From contig JBDRLC010000007.1 of the NCBI GenBank assembly GCA_043813305.1, forward strand, positions 1 through 18,727: DNA of 18,727 nt, written 5' to 3'. The notes under the pieces were generated by a model. That model ran no database searches, had not been told where the DNA came from, and worked only from the letters and a program-made list of their open reading frames with translations. The position numbers were made by a program, and so were the translations under genes. The stretch comes from JAHIZC01 sp043813305. Lineage in GTDB: Bacteria; Omnitrophota; Gorgyraeia; Gygaellales; Profunditerraquicolaceae. Positions 7,877 to 15,286 of the stretch are shown piece after piece. Within the stretch, counting starts at the first letter, position 1. Each line of letters opens with the position of its first letter.

Positions 7877-8952
7877 TATATTGTCTTCCTCAGTTCGTTT
7901 AATAAATAACCCGAAGAACCAGAATAACTGACTCTTCTGGCAATCTTACCCTTCTTAAATAATACCCCTGCTTTTTTACCGAAAGCAATTCCTATATCCG
8001 CCTCCCGCGCTTCACCCGGACCATTGACTTCACAGCCCATGATTGCTATTTTCGATAGCTTAGTAGTAAGTGGTAAGGGGTAAGCGGTAAGTTTGTTTTC
8101 AAAATCTCTCACTAGCTTAACTAAATCCACCTGGCAGCGGCCGCAAGTGGGACAGCTGATGATCTGCGGTCCAAAGCAACGCAGACCTAAAGATTCTAAG
8201 ATATACTGCGCAGCCCTTATCTCATGCTGCGGCTGATCAGTAAGCGATACCCTTATTGTATCACCTATCCCTTCTAAAAGCAAAGCACCAATGGCAATAC
8301 TTGACTTTATCGCGCCGCTAAAAGGCAGACCGGTAGCAGTCAGGCCAAGATGCATCGGATAATCGCAAAGTACGGATATCTTTCGATAGGCCTCTATAGT
8401 ATCCAATATATTCGAAGCCTTTAAAGAAAGCACTATATTATAAAAACCAAACTTTTCGATAATTCTTGCATAATCTAGAGCGGCCTTTACCATAAGCGAA
8501 GCATGATCCCGGATGCTCGATGCTTGATTCTTGATTCTAGATAGAGAGCCTGAATTAAGACCTATGCGTAAAGGAATTTTTGCTATTTTTAAAGCAGAAA
8601 CTATTTCTTTGATTTCTTTCTTTTTATAGATATTCCCAGGGTTAAGCCTGATTTTATCCGCCCCTGCTTCTATTGCCTCTATTGCCAGACGCCAATTAAA
8701 ATGAATATCCGCAACTAATGGTAATTTCGTAATTTTTCTTATCCTTTTCAATGCCTCTGTATCTTTATTATCTTTGACTGCCAGGCGTACAATCTCGCAA
8801 CCCGCATTCTCCAATTTCCTTATCTGTTTGACTGTACGATTGATATCGGAGGTCTTGGTCTTAGTCATCGATTGGATAGCCACCGGATGATTACCGCCTA
8901 TCCTGACTCTACCGATCCTGATTACTTTAGTTTTACGTCTAATAAGCTTCAT
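7876..8952 (-). CDS. ispG: 4-hydroxy-3-methylbut-2-enyl diphosphate synthase (IspG/GcpE)
   Basis: Iron-sulfur enzyme of the MEP isoprenoid pathway that converts MEcPP to HMBPP. It is 358 residues long, close to the E. coli form (about 372). The N-terminal TIM barrel starts with the expected VAIQSMT and ADIHF motifs. The [4Fe-4S] ligands are C267 and C270 (CPTCGR), C307 and E314 (GCEVNGPGEA), with spacing as in E. coli. Two degenerate heptamer arrays lie inside the frame. One encodes about residues 136-150, in the variable loop after the NSGSL motif. The other encodes about 287-296 and adds some 5-6 residues before the third cysteine relative to E. coli (compared from memory). Both keep the frame and leave all ligand residues intact, so the enzyme is probably functional. 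It sits 1 base from rseP and overlaps proS by 1 base. Confidence 0.97.
   Translation of the reverse strand: MKLIRRKTKVIRIGRVRIGGNHPVAIQSMTKTKTSDINRTVKQIRKLENAGCEIVRLAVKDNKDTEALKRIRKITKLPLVADIHFNWRLAIEAIEAGADKIRLNPGNIYKKKEIKEIVSALKIAKIPLRIGLNSGSLSRIKNQASSIRDHASLMVKAALDYARIIEKFGFYNIVLSLKASNILDTIEAYRKISVLCDYPMHLGLTATGLPFSGAIKSSIAIGALLLEGIGDTIRVSLTDQPQHEIRAAQYILESLGLRCFGPQIISCPTCGRCQVDLVKLVRDFENKLTAYPLPLTTKLSKIAIMGCEVNGPGEAREADIGIAFGKKAGVLFKKGKIARRVSYSGSSGYLLNELRKTI
8066..8093 (-). repeat. Heptamer array A: four GTAAG-type 7-mers inside ispG
   Basis: Four consecutive 7-mers on the plus strand: gtaagtg, gtaaggg, gtaagcg, gtaagtt. The core gtaag is invariant and the last two bases vary. On the coding strand each unit reads NNCTTAC. 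It encodes about residues 287-296 of IspG (KLTAYPLPLT), between the CPTC and GCEVNG iron-sulfur motifs. Confidence 0.85.
8505..8546 (-). repeat. Heptamer array B: six GAT-type 7-mers inside ispG
   Basis: Six consecutive 7-mers on the plus strand: gatcccg, gatgctc, gatgctt, gattctt, gattcta, gatagag. All six begin with gat, and four of them also share c and t at the fifth and sixth positions. The 42 bases equal 14 codons, so the array is frame-neutral. It encodes about residues 136-150 of IspG, a region where E. coli has an unrelated loop. Confidence 0.82.
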
Positions 8953-8953
8953 C

Positions 8954-10030
8954 TTAATTAAAAAATCCCAAGATCTTATCTCCGAAGACCTTCACAAAAT
9001 CATTATAAGTGACGAAAATAATTAAAGATAAGATTGCAGTCATCCCGATCTTAGTAATAATCCGCTCGGCCTTGACACTTAAGGCCCTGCCTCTTAATTT
9101 CTCAATACCTAAGAACAAAATATGCCCACCGTCTAAAACCGGTATAGGTAATAGATTGAAGATCGCCAGGCTTATATTTAAAATCGCGATTAAATGCATC
9201 AACGCAATTATCCCCATGCTCGCTGCATCAGAGGTGATTTTAAAGATACGTAAGGGCCCGGCCACGGAATCCTTAAATGATAATTTACCTGTGATCATCC
9301 GCCATAGACCCCGGTAGGTTATTTCCGTAAAAACCCAGGTCTTATTTGCTGCTAAAGCACAAGATTCAAAGAATCCATACCTTACAGGTAAAAATTCATC
9401 AGCATTCATTATACCTAAGATGCCAACGCTCAGCTTCCGACCCAATAGATCCTCTGCCTCTTTTGGTCTTATAGGTACATCCACATCAAATTCTTGTTTA
9501 TCGCGTAAAACGATAAGCTTAACAGTTTCACCAATATCTTTACTACGAATAATACCCTGTAACTCTTCCCAATATTTTACCTCTTTACCATCTACTGCTA
9601 AAATCTTATCTCCTACTTCTAATCCTGCCTCTTTTGCACCATAATTATCATCAAGATCGCCGATCTTAGTAGTAAAAGTAGGGTATCCTATAAAAAATAT
9701 AAACCACAACACCAAAAATCCCATGATGTAGTTAAGCATCGGTCCGAAGAAGACGATCTGAAAGCGCTGACCCGGAGATTTCGAGAAATACTCATCACTC
9801 TTACCCTTATATTCCTCCAGGTTATCTCCGGCAAGCTTCACATATCCGCCCAAAGGTATAGCGTTGATGCTGTATTCAGTATGATTTTTCTTCTTCTTTA
9901 ATATTCGCGGGCCAAAACCTAAAGAGAACTTTTCCACCTTAACTCCGACTTTCTTAGCGGCGATAAAATGCCCGAATTCATGCACAATTATCAAAATACC
10001 TAAAACCAATAAAAAAATCAACAAAGACAT
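8954..10030 (-). CDS. rseP: Site-2 intramembrane metalloprotease RseP
   Basis: Zinc protease of the inner membrane that cleaves transmembrane segments, typically anti-sigma factors in envelope-stress signalling, and remnant signal peptides. It is 358 residues with a single PDZ domain (about 119-185), against two in E. coli RseP (about 450). The zinc site HEFGH (17-21) lies in the first membrane helix, and the third ligand is in the C-terminal NLLPIPVLDGGH motif (292-303, with D300). Further membrane segments lie at about 92-116, 275-295 and 325-343. An AAAGAGGT ribosome site precedes the ATG. It lies between dxr (4-base gap) and ispG (1-base gap), the usual position in bacterial cdsA-dxr-rseP clusters. 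Confidence 0.96.
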   Translation of the reverse strand: MSLLIFLLVLGILIIVHEFGHFIAAKKVGVKVEKFSLGFGPRILKKKKNHTEYSINAIPLGGYVKLAGDNLEEYKGKSDEYFSKSPGQRFQIVFFGPMLNYIMGFLVLWFIFFIGYPTFTTKIGDLDDNYGAKEAGLEVGDKILAVDGKEVKYWEELQGIIRSKDIGETVKLIVLRDKQEFDVDVPIRPKEAEDLLGRKLSVGILGIMNADEFLPVRYGFFESCALAANKTWVFTEITYRGLWRMITGKLSFKDSVAGPLRIFKITSDAASMGIIALMHLIAILNISLAIFNLLPIPVLDGGHILFLGIEKLRGRALSVKAERIITKIGMTAILSLIIFVTYNDFVKVFGDKILGFFN

Positions 10031-10034
10031 ACCG

Positions 10035-11201
10035 TTACCTCTTTCTTAACTTTAGATTATTAATCACCTTGCAAGCCTCAGCTCTGGCCCAGGAATAAGC
10101 ATTACGGATATCGGTTAAATTGGGATTAGTTTTATTCTTATGCCTATCCAATACTTTCTTGATCACTTTCGGTATAGAAATAAAATCCAATTTATGCTGC
10201 AGGAACTCCTCGACTACCGCTTCATTAGCAGCATTTAATACACAGGGAGCTGTTCCCAGTTCTTTGGCTGCGCGATAAGCTAATTCCAAACAGGGAAACT
10301 TCCTGAAGTCGGGCTTTTGAAAATTTAACTCCTTTAATTTATAAAAGTCTAAACTGGGAAGCTTATTCTCTAGTCTCTTAGGGTGTGAAAGAGCGTATTG
10401 AATAGGAATGCGCATATCCGTGGCAGATAGCTGCGCAATAACCACTCCGTCAACAAACTCTACCATAGAATGTACTATCGCTTCAGGATGAATAAGGATC
10501 TTTATTTTGTTACAGGGTATGCCGAATAAAAACATCGTCTCCAGCAACTCCAGCCCTTTATTCATCAGCGTTGCGGAATCAACGCTGATCTTCCTGCCCA
10601 TCTTCCATCTCGGATGCTTAATCACGCGACTAACGGTAATATTCCTTAAAGCTCTTACAGGGGTCTGCCTGAAAGGCCCTCCTGATGCCGTAAGATATAT
10701 ATTTTTTAACCTGTTCCCATCCTTACCCGTCAAACACTGCCAGATAGCTGATTGCTCACTATCTATGGGGATAATCCTCACCTTCTTTTCCCGCGCCTTA
10801 GCCATGATTATCGGTCCGGCCATAACCAATGCTTCCTTATTAGCTAAGGCAATTCTCTTTTTGGCTTCTATGGCTTTTAATAAAGGCGATAAAGCAGCGG
10901 AGCCGCTGATCGCCAGAAGCACCAATTCCACTCTTTTTTGCTTAACCAGAGAGTGTAAACCTTTCTCGCCTACAAATAATTTAACTGCAGGCCTTAATTT
11001 TAATTTTAATCTTTCCGCTGCCTGCCGGTTAGTCACGCAGACAAATAAAGGATCAAACTCCTTAATCTGACGCTCTAAGATATCAATCCTAGAGTTTGTA
11101 CTCAAGGCAATAACTTTAAATTTATCAGGATGATTTCTGATTACTGCCAGTGTATTCTCTCCGATCGAACCAGTTGATCCTAATATCGCGATTCGTTTCA
11201 T
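10035..11201 (-). CDS. dxr: 1-deoxy-D-xylulose 5-phosphate reductoisomerase
   Basis: NADPH-dependent enzyme that converts DXP to MEP, the committed step of the MEP pathway. Its 388 residues fit the family. The N-terminal nucleotide-binding motif GSTGSIG (8-14), ANKEALV (120-126), metal-binding DSEQSA (147-152, with D147 and E149), ASGGPFR (172-178), and MNKGLE (213-218, with E218) are all present. The ATG is almost directly preceded by an intergenic heptamer array, and no Shine-Dalgarno sequence is visible (upstream bases read ctagttacgaatt). The start is fixed by the GSTGSIG motif at residue 8, so initiation is probably SD-independent. It lies upstream of rseP by 4 bases. ispG, another step of the same pathway, is two genes downstream. 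Confidence 0.98.
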   Translation of the reverse strand: MKRIAILGSTGSIGENTLAVIRNHPDKFKVIALSTNSRIDILERQIKEFDPLFVCVTNRQAAERLKLKLRPAVKLFVGEKGLHSLVKQKRVELVLLAISGSAALSPLLKAIEAKKRIALANKEALVMAGPIIMAKAREKKVRIIPIDSEQSAIWQCLTGKDGNRLKNIYLTASGGPFRQTPVRALRNITVSRVIKHPRWKMGRKISVDSATLMNKGLELLETMFLFGIPCNKIKILIHPEAIVHSMVEFVDGVVIAQLSATDMRIPIQYALSHPKRLENKLPSLDFYKLKELNFQKPDFRKFPCLELAYRAAKELGTAPCVLNAANEAVVEEFLQHKLDFISIPKVIKKVLDRHKNKTNPNLTDIRNAYSWARAEACKVINNLKLRKR

Positions 11202-11206
11202 AATTC

Positions 11207-11322
11207 GTAACTAGTAAATTAGTAATTCGTAATTTTGTTAATTTCTATCCGGACGAAAAGTTTTATTTCTTACATTTTAATTACCAGTTACTAGTTACTG
11301 ATGTACTAGTTACTGGCATTAC
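11207..11322. repeat. Heptamer array C: two inverted arrays between cdsA and dxr
   Basis: The left arm (11207-11235) is gtaacta, gtaaatta (8 bases), gtaattc, gtaattt. The right arm (11285-11322) is cagttac, tagttac, tgatgtac (8), tagttac, tggcattac (9). Both arms carry the unit NNNTTAC, on opposite strands, so they face each other across about 49 bases. A perfect 10-bp inverted pair lies at 11207-11216 with 11304-11313 (GTAACTAGTA). The right arm runs across the cdsA stop codon (11319-11321), and the left arm ends 5 bases before the dxr ATG. The central loop (11236-11284) shows no recognisable motif. Confidence 0.82.
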
Positions 11323-12128
11323 TTTAATATTACACTCATATAGAAATAAAACGCAGGCGCAGTGAATAATAAACTATCAATTGAATCCAAAACTCCTCCA
11401 AGACCAGGAAATATGACGCCTGAATCCTTTACTTGACAGTCTCGCTTCATCAAGGACTCGGATAAATCTCCCAGCTGTCCGAGGATTCCCAGGAAAACAC
11501 CCAGGGAAATAAGATGTACATAGCTGAATTCAATAAACGTCCTGCTGATCAAAGCCCCTAATACGCTAAAACATAAACCTCCCCATGCCCCTTCAATAGA
11601 TTTCTTGGGGCTTACCCGAGGCATCAACGGCCTCTTACCAAAACGTGAACCGACAAGATAAGCTCCGATATCACCTAATTTGGTAATCAGCAATATAGTA
11701 GCCAGGAGACCTATGCCTCCGGGAAGATACCTGATCTTAATCAGGAAACTGAAAAGCCAAGAAACATATACTATGCCGAATAATGTCGTAGCAATATCAA
11801 CTACCACACCGCTGTTCTGCCTTCTTCTAAACTGCATCAGGAATAAAAATAACAAAGCCAGGGTAACAAATAACAGTTCCCAGTTTTTAGTAGTTTCGAA
11901 ACGGAATAATATCGAAAGAGGTATGATTACACCCATAGCGATGCCAAAATACTTATAGACTCTTATCCCCTTATTCTCAAGCATAGTAAAAAACTCATAT
12001 AACCCTAGAATTATAAAGAGGATGATCACCAGAGATGTCAGGTAGGAATTAAACCGAAGATCGATCAATAAGCTTGCAGCAATAACCAAAATCAAGATGC
12101 TGGTGCTAATTATTCTTTTTGCGAACAT
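11319..12128 (-). CDS. cdsA: Phosphatidate cytidylyltransferase (CDP-diacylglycerol synthase)
   Basis: Integral inner-membrane enzyme that makes CDP-diacylglycerol from phosphatidate and CTP for phospholipid synthesis. The 269 residues are mostly hydrophobic, with about seven or eight membrane helices. The conserved KLGDIGAYLVGSRFGK (150-165) and RVSPKKSIEGAWGG (171-184) segments, and the C-terminal signature from DLSESLMKRD (221-230) through FPGLGGVLDSIDSLLF (240-255), identify it clearly. Its ATG lies inside the 3' end of uppS (23-base overlap). Its stop codon falls within the right arm of heptamer array C. Confidence 0.97.
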   Translation of the reverse strand: MFAKRIISTSILILVIAASLLIDLRFNSYLTSLVIILFIILGLYEFFTMLENKGIRVYKYFGIAMGVIIPLSILFRFETTKNWELLFVTLALLFLFLMQFRRRQNSGVVVDIATTLFGIVYVSWLFSFLIKIRYLPGGIGLLATILLITKLGDIGAYLVGSRFGKRPLMPRVSPKKSIEGAWGGLCFSVLGALISRTFIEFSYVHLISLGVFLGILGQLGDLSESLMKRDCQVKDSGVIFPGLGGVLDSIDSLLFTAPAFYFYMSVILK

Positions 12129-12837
12129 TTATTTTCCCGAACCTCCTCTCTCTCACTTTGTACTCACGGATAGCTTGCAGTAGATCCGAACGCTTAAAGT
12201 CCGGCCAATATTTTTTAGAAAAATAAAGCTCCGCATAAGAAAGCTGCCAGAGTAGGAAATTACTTATACGCATCTCTCCACTCGTGCGGATTAAGAGATC
12301 CGGATCAGGCAGGTTTCGGGTATAAAGATAACGGTTGAATCCCTGCACATCCAAATCTTCAATATCTGCTTTTTTTTCGATCACAGCGGCAGTAAACTGC
12401 TTAGCCGCATCTACTATCTCCTGCCTGGCGCCGTAATTCAAAGCCAAAACCATGGTCATCTCTGTGTTATCCTTCGTTTTCTCTTCTGCATCTTTAAGTT
12501 TTTTAACGATAGATTCCGGCAGGGGCTCTTTTTTACCGATCACTTTAAACTTTATATTATTCTTATCAAGCTTTCCGATTTCCTCGTCTATGTATTTATC
12601 TATAAAACGCATCAATACGTTAACCTCGTTCCTTGGCCTATTCCAATTTTCCGTGGAAAACGTAAAGAAGGTCACCACCTTCACCCCTAATTCTAAACAG
12701 GATTCAACTATATCCCTGACTCTCTCAATACCCTCGCGATGACCGGCAGCCCGGGGTAAGTGTCTGGCTTTTGCCCAGCGGCCGTTACCATCCATAATGA
12801 TCGCTATATGTTCAGGGGTATCATTCTTGTTAATCAT
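12106..12837 (-). CDS. uppS: Undecaprenyl diphosphate synthase (cis-prenyltransferase)
   Basis: Makes the C55 lipid carrier for peptidoglycan and other surface polymers from farnesyl and isopentenyl diphosphates. It is 243 residues long. The signature IIMDGNGRWAK (13-23, catalytic D16) and the C-terminal segment from RTSGEMRISNFLLWQ to YAELYF are intact. It is the first gene of an 11- to 12-gene run (uppS to ruvB). The ATG lies only 19 bases after the T-run of an intrinsic terminator, and the intervening bases contain no Shine-Dalgarno sequence (tattataaag precedes the ATG). A weak promoter candidate (ATGACA, 18-base gap, TAATAT) would put the transcript start at or near the ATG, so leaderless expression or read-through is possible. 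Product assignment is firm; the promoter is speculative. Confidence 0.97.
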   Translation of the reverse strand: MINKNDTPEHIAIIMDGNGRWAKARHLPRAAGHREGIERVRDIVESCLELGVKVVTFFTFSTENWNRPRNEVNVLMRFIDKYIDEEIGKLDKNNIKFKVIGKKEPLPESIVKKLKDAEEKTKDNTEMTMVLALNYGARQEIVDAAKQFTAAVIEKKADIEDLDVQGFNRYLYTRNLPDPDLLIRTSGEMRISNFLLWQLSYAELYFSKKYWPDFKRSDLLQAIREYKVRERRFGKINVRKKNN

Positions 12838-12856
12838 CTTTATAATATTATTTAAT

Positions 12857-12880
12857 AAAAAAGGGGATTGTCATCCCCTC
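12857..12880 (-). terminator. Rho-independent terminator after the two-gene envelope unit
   Basis: On the minus strand, AGGGGAT pairs with ATCCCCT (12873-12879 with 12862-12868) around a 4-base loop, followed by a run of Ts and then ATT. The stem can extend by one G-T and three A-T pairs. It lies downstream of the coiled-coil gene and directly upstream of uppS. Confidence 0.85.
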
Positions 12881-12886
12881 TTTCAA

Positions 12887-12907
12887 GTAAAACTTAATTA
12901 GTTTTAC
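12887..12907 (-). other. Second hairpin in tandem with the terminator
   Basis: GTAAAACT (12887-12894) pairs perfectly with AGTTTTAC (12900-12907) around a 5-base loop. It lies 17 bases after the stop of the coiled-coil gene and just before the intrinsic terminator. No T-run follows, so it may protect the 3' end or assist termination. Confidence 0.65.
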
Positions 12908-12924
12908 CTCCCCCTTATATCATC

Positions 12925-13296
12925 TTATCTTCCTGTTACTAGTGCATCTTTCAGATCTTCTTCCAGGGCTTCTTTCAGCTTGACTTCCCTATTAATCTCA
13001 TCCTGCAGGATCGTATTTACGCTCTGCGATTTTGAAAGAGTAGCCTCTGCTTGCTTACGGGCGAGTTGCTCAACTTCTAGCTCTTTCTCTAATCTCTTCA
13101 GATTAACGTTAAGCATGTTTGTTTCCTGCAAAAACTTATTCATCCTCTCTTCCAGGTCTATACGCACAGCCATCTCTTTCTCGCGGGCAGCTCTTTGACG
13201 ATAGGCATTATTACAGGAACCAATCATACCGATAGAAAGTATGACAGACAATACCACTAAAATTAAAATCACTCTGTTCTTTAAGCTTTCTTCCAT
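12925..13296 (-). CDS. Small membrane-anchored coiled-coil protein, unknown function
   Basis: I do not recognise a family. The 123-residue product has a short charged start, one hydrophobic helix (about 9-27), and then a long, almost uninterrupted charged helix (about 36-118) rich in Glu, Lys, Arg, Leu and Ala with heptad character, typical of a coiled coil. Cys28 follows MIGS, so it could be a lipoprotein signal (loosely matching a lipobox) or a single-pass anchor with the coiled coil outside the cytosol. A GAGGTGA ribosome site lies about 11 bases before the ATG. It begins 3 bases after the OmpA-domain lipoprotein gene, shares its promoter, and ends before a tandem-hairpin terminator. The two products probably act together at the cell envelope; that is inferred only from this arrangement. 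Confidence 0.8.
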   Translation of the reverse strand: MEESLKNRVILILVVLSVILSIGMIGSCNNAYRQRAAREKEMAVRIDLEERMNKFLQETNMLNVNLKRLEKELEVEQLARKQAEATLSKSQSVNTILQDEINREVKLKEALEEDLKDALVTGR

Positions 13297-13299
13297 GTC

Positions 13300-13923
13300 T
13301 TATTTAATCACCTCTTCGCCTAAAGCGTTGGATTTTGTAAGTTCAGGCAGAATTACGATTTCAACTCTTCGGTTGAGTTGCCGTCCTTCCTTTGTATCAT
13401 TATAAGAAATCGGCTGGTATTCTCCGTAACCGATCGCTGAGAGCCTTTCCGGTGCAACTCCTTCCTTCTTCACCATATGGTCTAAGACGCTTAAGGCACG
13501 CTCAGTAGACAATCTCCAATTAGTCTTCCAGGGAGAATGTTTAATCGGTTGATTATCAGTATGGCCTTCTATACCGACCCGGTTATTCGGTACATCTTCT
13601 TTTAAAACATCGGCTACCTTGCCTAAGATCGTATATCCCTCACTCCTTATTTTTGCTTGACCGGAATCAAAGAGTAGATCGCCAACCACAGTAACCACCA
13701 AGCCCTTTTCCATCATATCAAGGCTTACCTGCTTATTGTCAATTTCGTCTGCCAGAGAAAGCTGAAGCTGTCTCTTGGTACGCTCTAATTCTGATAACTG
13801 CTGTGACAATTCCTCGATCTTCATTGCATCGGAACGCCTTCCCTTCTGGAATATAAATGTGCATCCCGTAGCGGAAAAACCTAATAATAATACTAATAAA
13901 ACCTTAATCGCCCTGCTTCTCAT
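13300..13923 (-). CDS. Lipoprotein with C-terminal OmpA-like peptidoglycan-binding domain
   Basis: Predicted outer-membrane or periplasmic lipoprotein that holds peptidoglycan. The N-terminus has two arginines, a hydrophobic stretch and a lipobox ending SATGC, so mature C21 would be acylated. A short helical, coiled-coil-like segment (about 34-70) follows, and then the OmpA/MotB-like domain (about 75-192). Key residues are FDSGQA (85-90), GHTDNQPI (120-127, with D123 for diaminopimelate contact), LSTERA (138-143, with R142) and NRRVEIV (184-190). It resembles Pal or OmpA-domain lipoproteins, but the NQPI wording is also common in MotB-type domains. There is no beta-barrel. It has the best ribosome site in the window (GAGGAGGT at 13931-13938, 7 bases before the ATG) and its own strong promoter. 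Confidence 0.9.
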   Translation of the reverse strand: MRSRAIKVLLVLLLGFSATGCTFIFQKGRRSDAMKIEELSQQLSELERTKRQLQLSLADEIDNKQVSLDMMEKGLVVTVVGDLLFDSGQAKIRSEGYTILGKVADVLKEDVPNNRVGIEGHTDNQPIKHSPWKTNWRLSTERALSVLDHMVKKEGVAPERLSAIGYGEYQPISYNDTKEGRQLNRRVEIVILPELTKSNALGEEVIK

Positions 13924-13968
13924 GGATTATACCTCCTCGTTTAGGAAATTCTTTTTGGTGGGTGTTTA

Positions 13969-13997
13969 ACTATAACATAAACCGGGGATTTAGTCAA
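13969..13997 (-). promoter_or_regulatory. Sigma70-type promoter for the OmpA-lipoprotein / coiled-coil pair
   Basis: On the minus strand a -35 TTGACT (13992-13997) and a -10 TATAGT (13969-13974) are separated by exactly 17 bases. Each hexamer differs from the consensus by one base. Transcription should start near 13962, leaving a leader of about 38 bases that contains the strong GAGGAGGT ribosome site. It lies just after the purA stop. No terminator is visible between purA and this promoter, so read-through from purA may add to expression. Confidence 0.85.
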
Positions 13998-14017
13998 GCT
14001 GTTTTATAGCCAAATTT

Positions 14018-15286
14018 TTATCTTAAAATCGTCTCTTCCCGGGCAGACCCAACTGATACCAAGTTAATTCTAGCACAAAATATATCCTCTAACCTATCCA
14101 GATAGGCCTTAGCATTAGGGTGTAAATTTCTATAACGCTTTGAGCTTCCAATGGTTTTATCCCAGCCGGAAACTTCTTTATATATAGGCTTCGCCCCTCT
14201 CAACACCTCAAAGTCATGAGGAAATTCTTTAAATACTTTACCTTTATATTTATAAGCGGTGCAGAATTTGATAGTCTTAAGCCCTTCTAAGATGTCCATC
14301 TTCATTATCGCAAGTTCCGAAATGCCGTTTAAGATCACCGCTTCCTTAACCATCACGCAGTCAAGCCACCCACACCTGCGCGGCCTCCCCGTAGTAGCTC
14401 CGAATTCATTACCTTTATTACGCATAAATTTACCAAAAACCAAAGAATACTCTGTAGGAAAAGGCCCTTCGCCCACCCTGGTGGTATAAGCCTTAGCCAC
14501 CCCGATAACCTTATCTATTTTGGTAGGCGGGATACCGGTTCCGATACAGGCACCGCCGCTAAAAGCCGAAGAAGAAGTAACAAAAGGGTAGGTCCCGAAA
14601 TCGATATCGAGAAAAGTCCCTTGTGCCCCCTCAAGAAGAAGATCCTTCCTATCTTTAATCGCCTGATTTAACAAAATAGATGTATTGCAGATATATTTTG
14701 AAAATAATCTTCCGTAATTCAGGTATTCTTTGTAAATACTCTTAAAATCAAATCCTGGGTGATCATAGACTTTTTTGAATATTTCATTCTTCTCTCTAAG
14801 GTTATCCTTTAATCTCTCCCGGAATACAGACGGGTTTAAAAGATCAACCATTCTGATGCCGCAACGGATGATCTTATCTGCATAGCAAGGTCCTATGCCC
14901 CGGCCGGTAGTCCCTATTTTATTCGTTCTTTTTTTCTCGCGTAGCTTATCCAGGATCTTATGATAAGGCAATATCACATGGGCGAGCGAAGAAATTCTTA
15001 AGCGCTTACCGATATTAATCCCTTTAGATGATAACTCTTCTACCTCACATAAAAGCACAGCGGGATCAACCACAACGCCGTTACCAATACAACAGATCTT
15101 TCCTTTATGTAGAATCCCCGAGGGAATCAGATGGAATATATATTCCTTATTCCCGGTTACAACGGTATGGCCGGCATTGCTTCCTCCCTGGTAGCGAACA
15201 ATATAATCCACCTTCTGAGAAAGAATATCGATTATCTTCCCCTTACCTTCATCTCCCCATTGTGTGCCTACTATTATGACATTCAT
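14018..15286 (-). CDS. purA: Adenylosuccinate synthetase
   Basis: GTP-dependent cytosolic enzyme that joins IMP and aspartate in the first step from IMP to AMP. It is 422 residues, near the usual 430. The N-terminal GTQWGDEGKGK (7-17, catalytic D12), GGSNAGHT (34-41, catalytic H40), TTGRGIGPCYADK, TRVGEGPFPTE and ATTGRPRRCGWLD motifs are all present. The ATG follows heptamer array D, and the upstream bases (cctaattgtaata) contain no Shine-Dalgarno sequence. The MNVIIVGTQWGDEG start is nevertheless unambiguous. The upstream neighbour is the citrate/homocitrate synthase family gene, 79 bases away. Confidence 0.98.
   Translation of the reverse strand: MNVIIVGTQWGDEGKGKIIDILSQKVDYIVRYQGGSNAGHTVVTGNKEYIFHLIPSGILHKGKICCIGNGVVVDPAVLLCEVEELSSKGINIGKRLRISSLAHVILPYHKILDKLREKKRTNKIGTTGRGIGPCYADKIIRCGIRMVDLLNPSVFRERLKDNLREKNEIFKKVYDHPGFDFKSIYKEYLNYGRLFSKYICNTSILLNQAIKDRKDLLLEGAQGTFLDIDFGTYPFVTSSSAFSGGACIGTGIPPTKIDKVIGVAKAYTTRVGEGPFPTEYSLVFGKFMRNKGNEFGATTGRPRRCGWLDCVMVKEAVILNGISELAIMKMDILEGLKTIKFCTAYKYKGKVFKEFPHDFEVLRGAKPIYKEVSGWDKTIGSSKRYRNLHPNAKAYLDRLEDIFCARINLVSVGSAREETILR

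Noticed and set aside
12931..12945. A gttactagt word resembling array C in the end of the coiled-coil gene
   Set aside because: Only a single copy without 7-base periodicity; expected by chance in AT-rich sequence.
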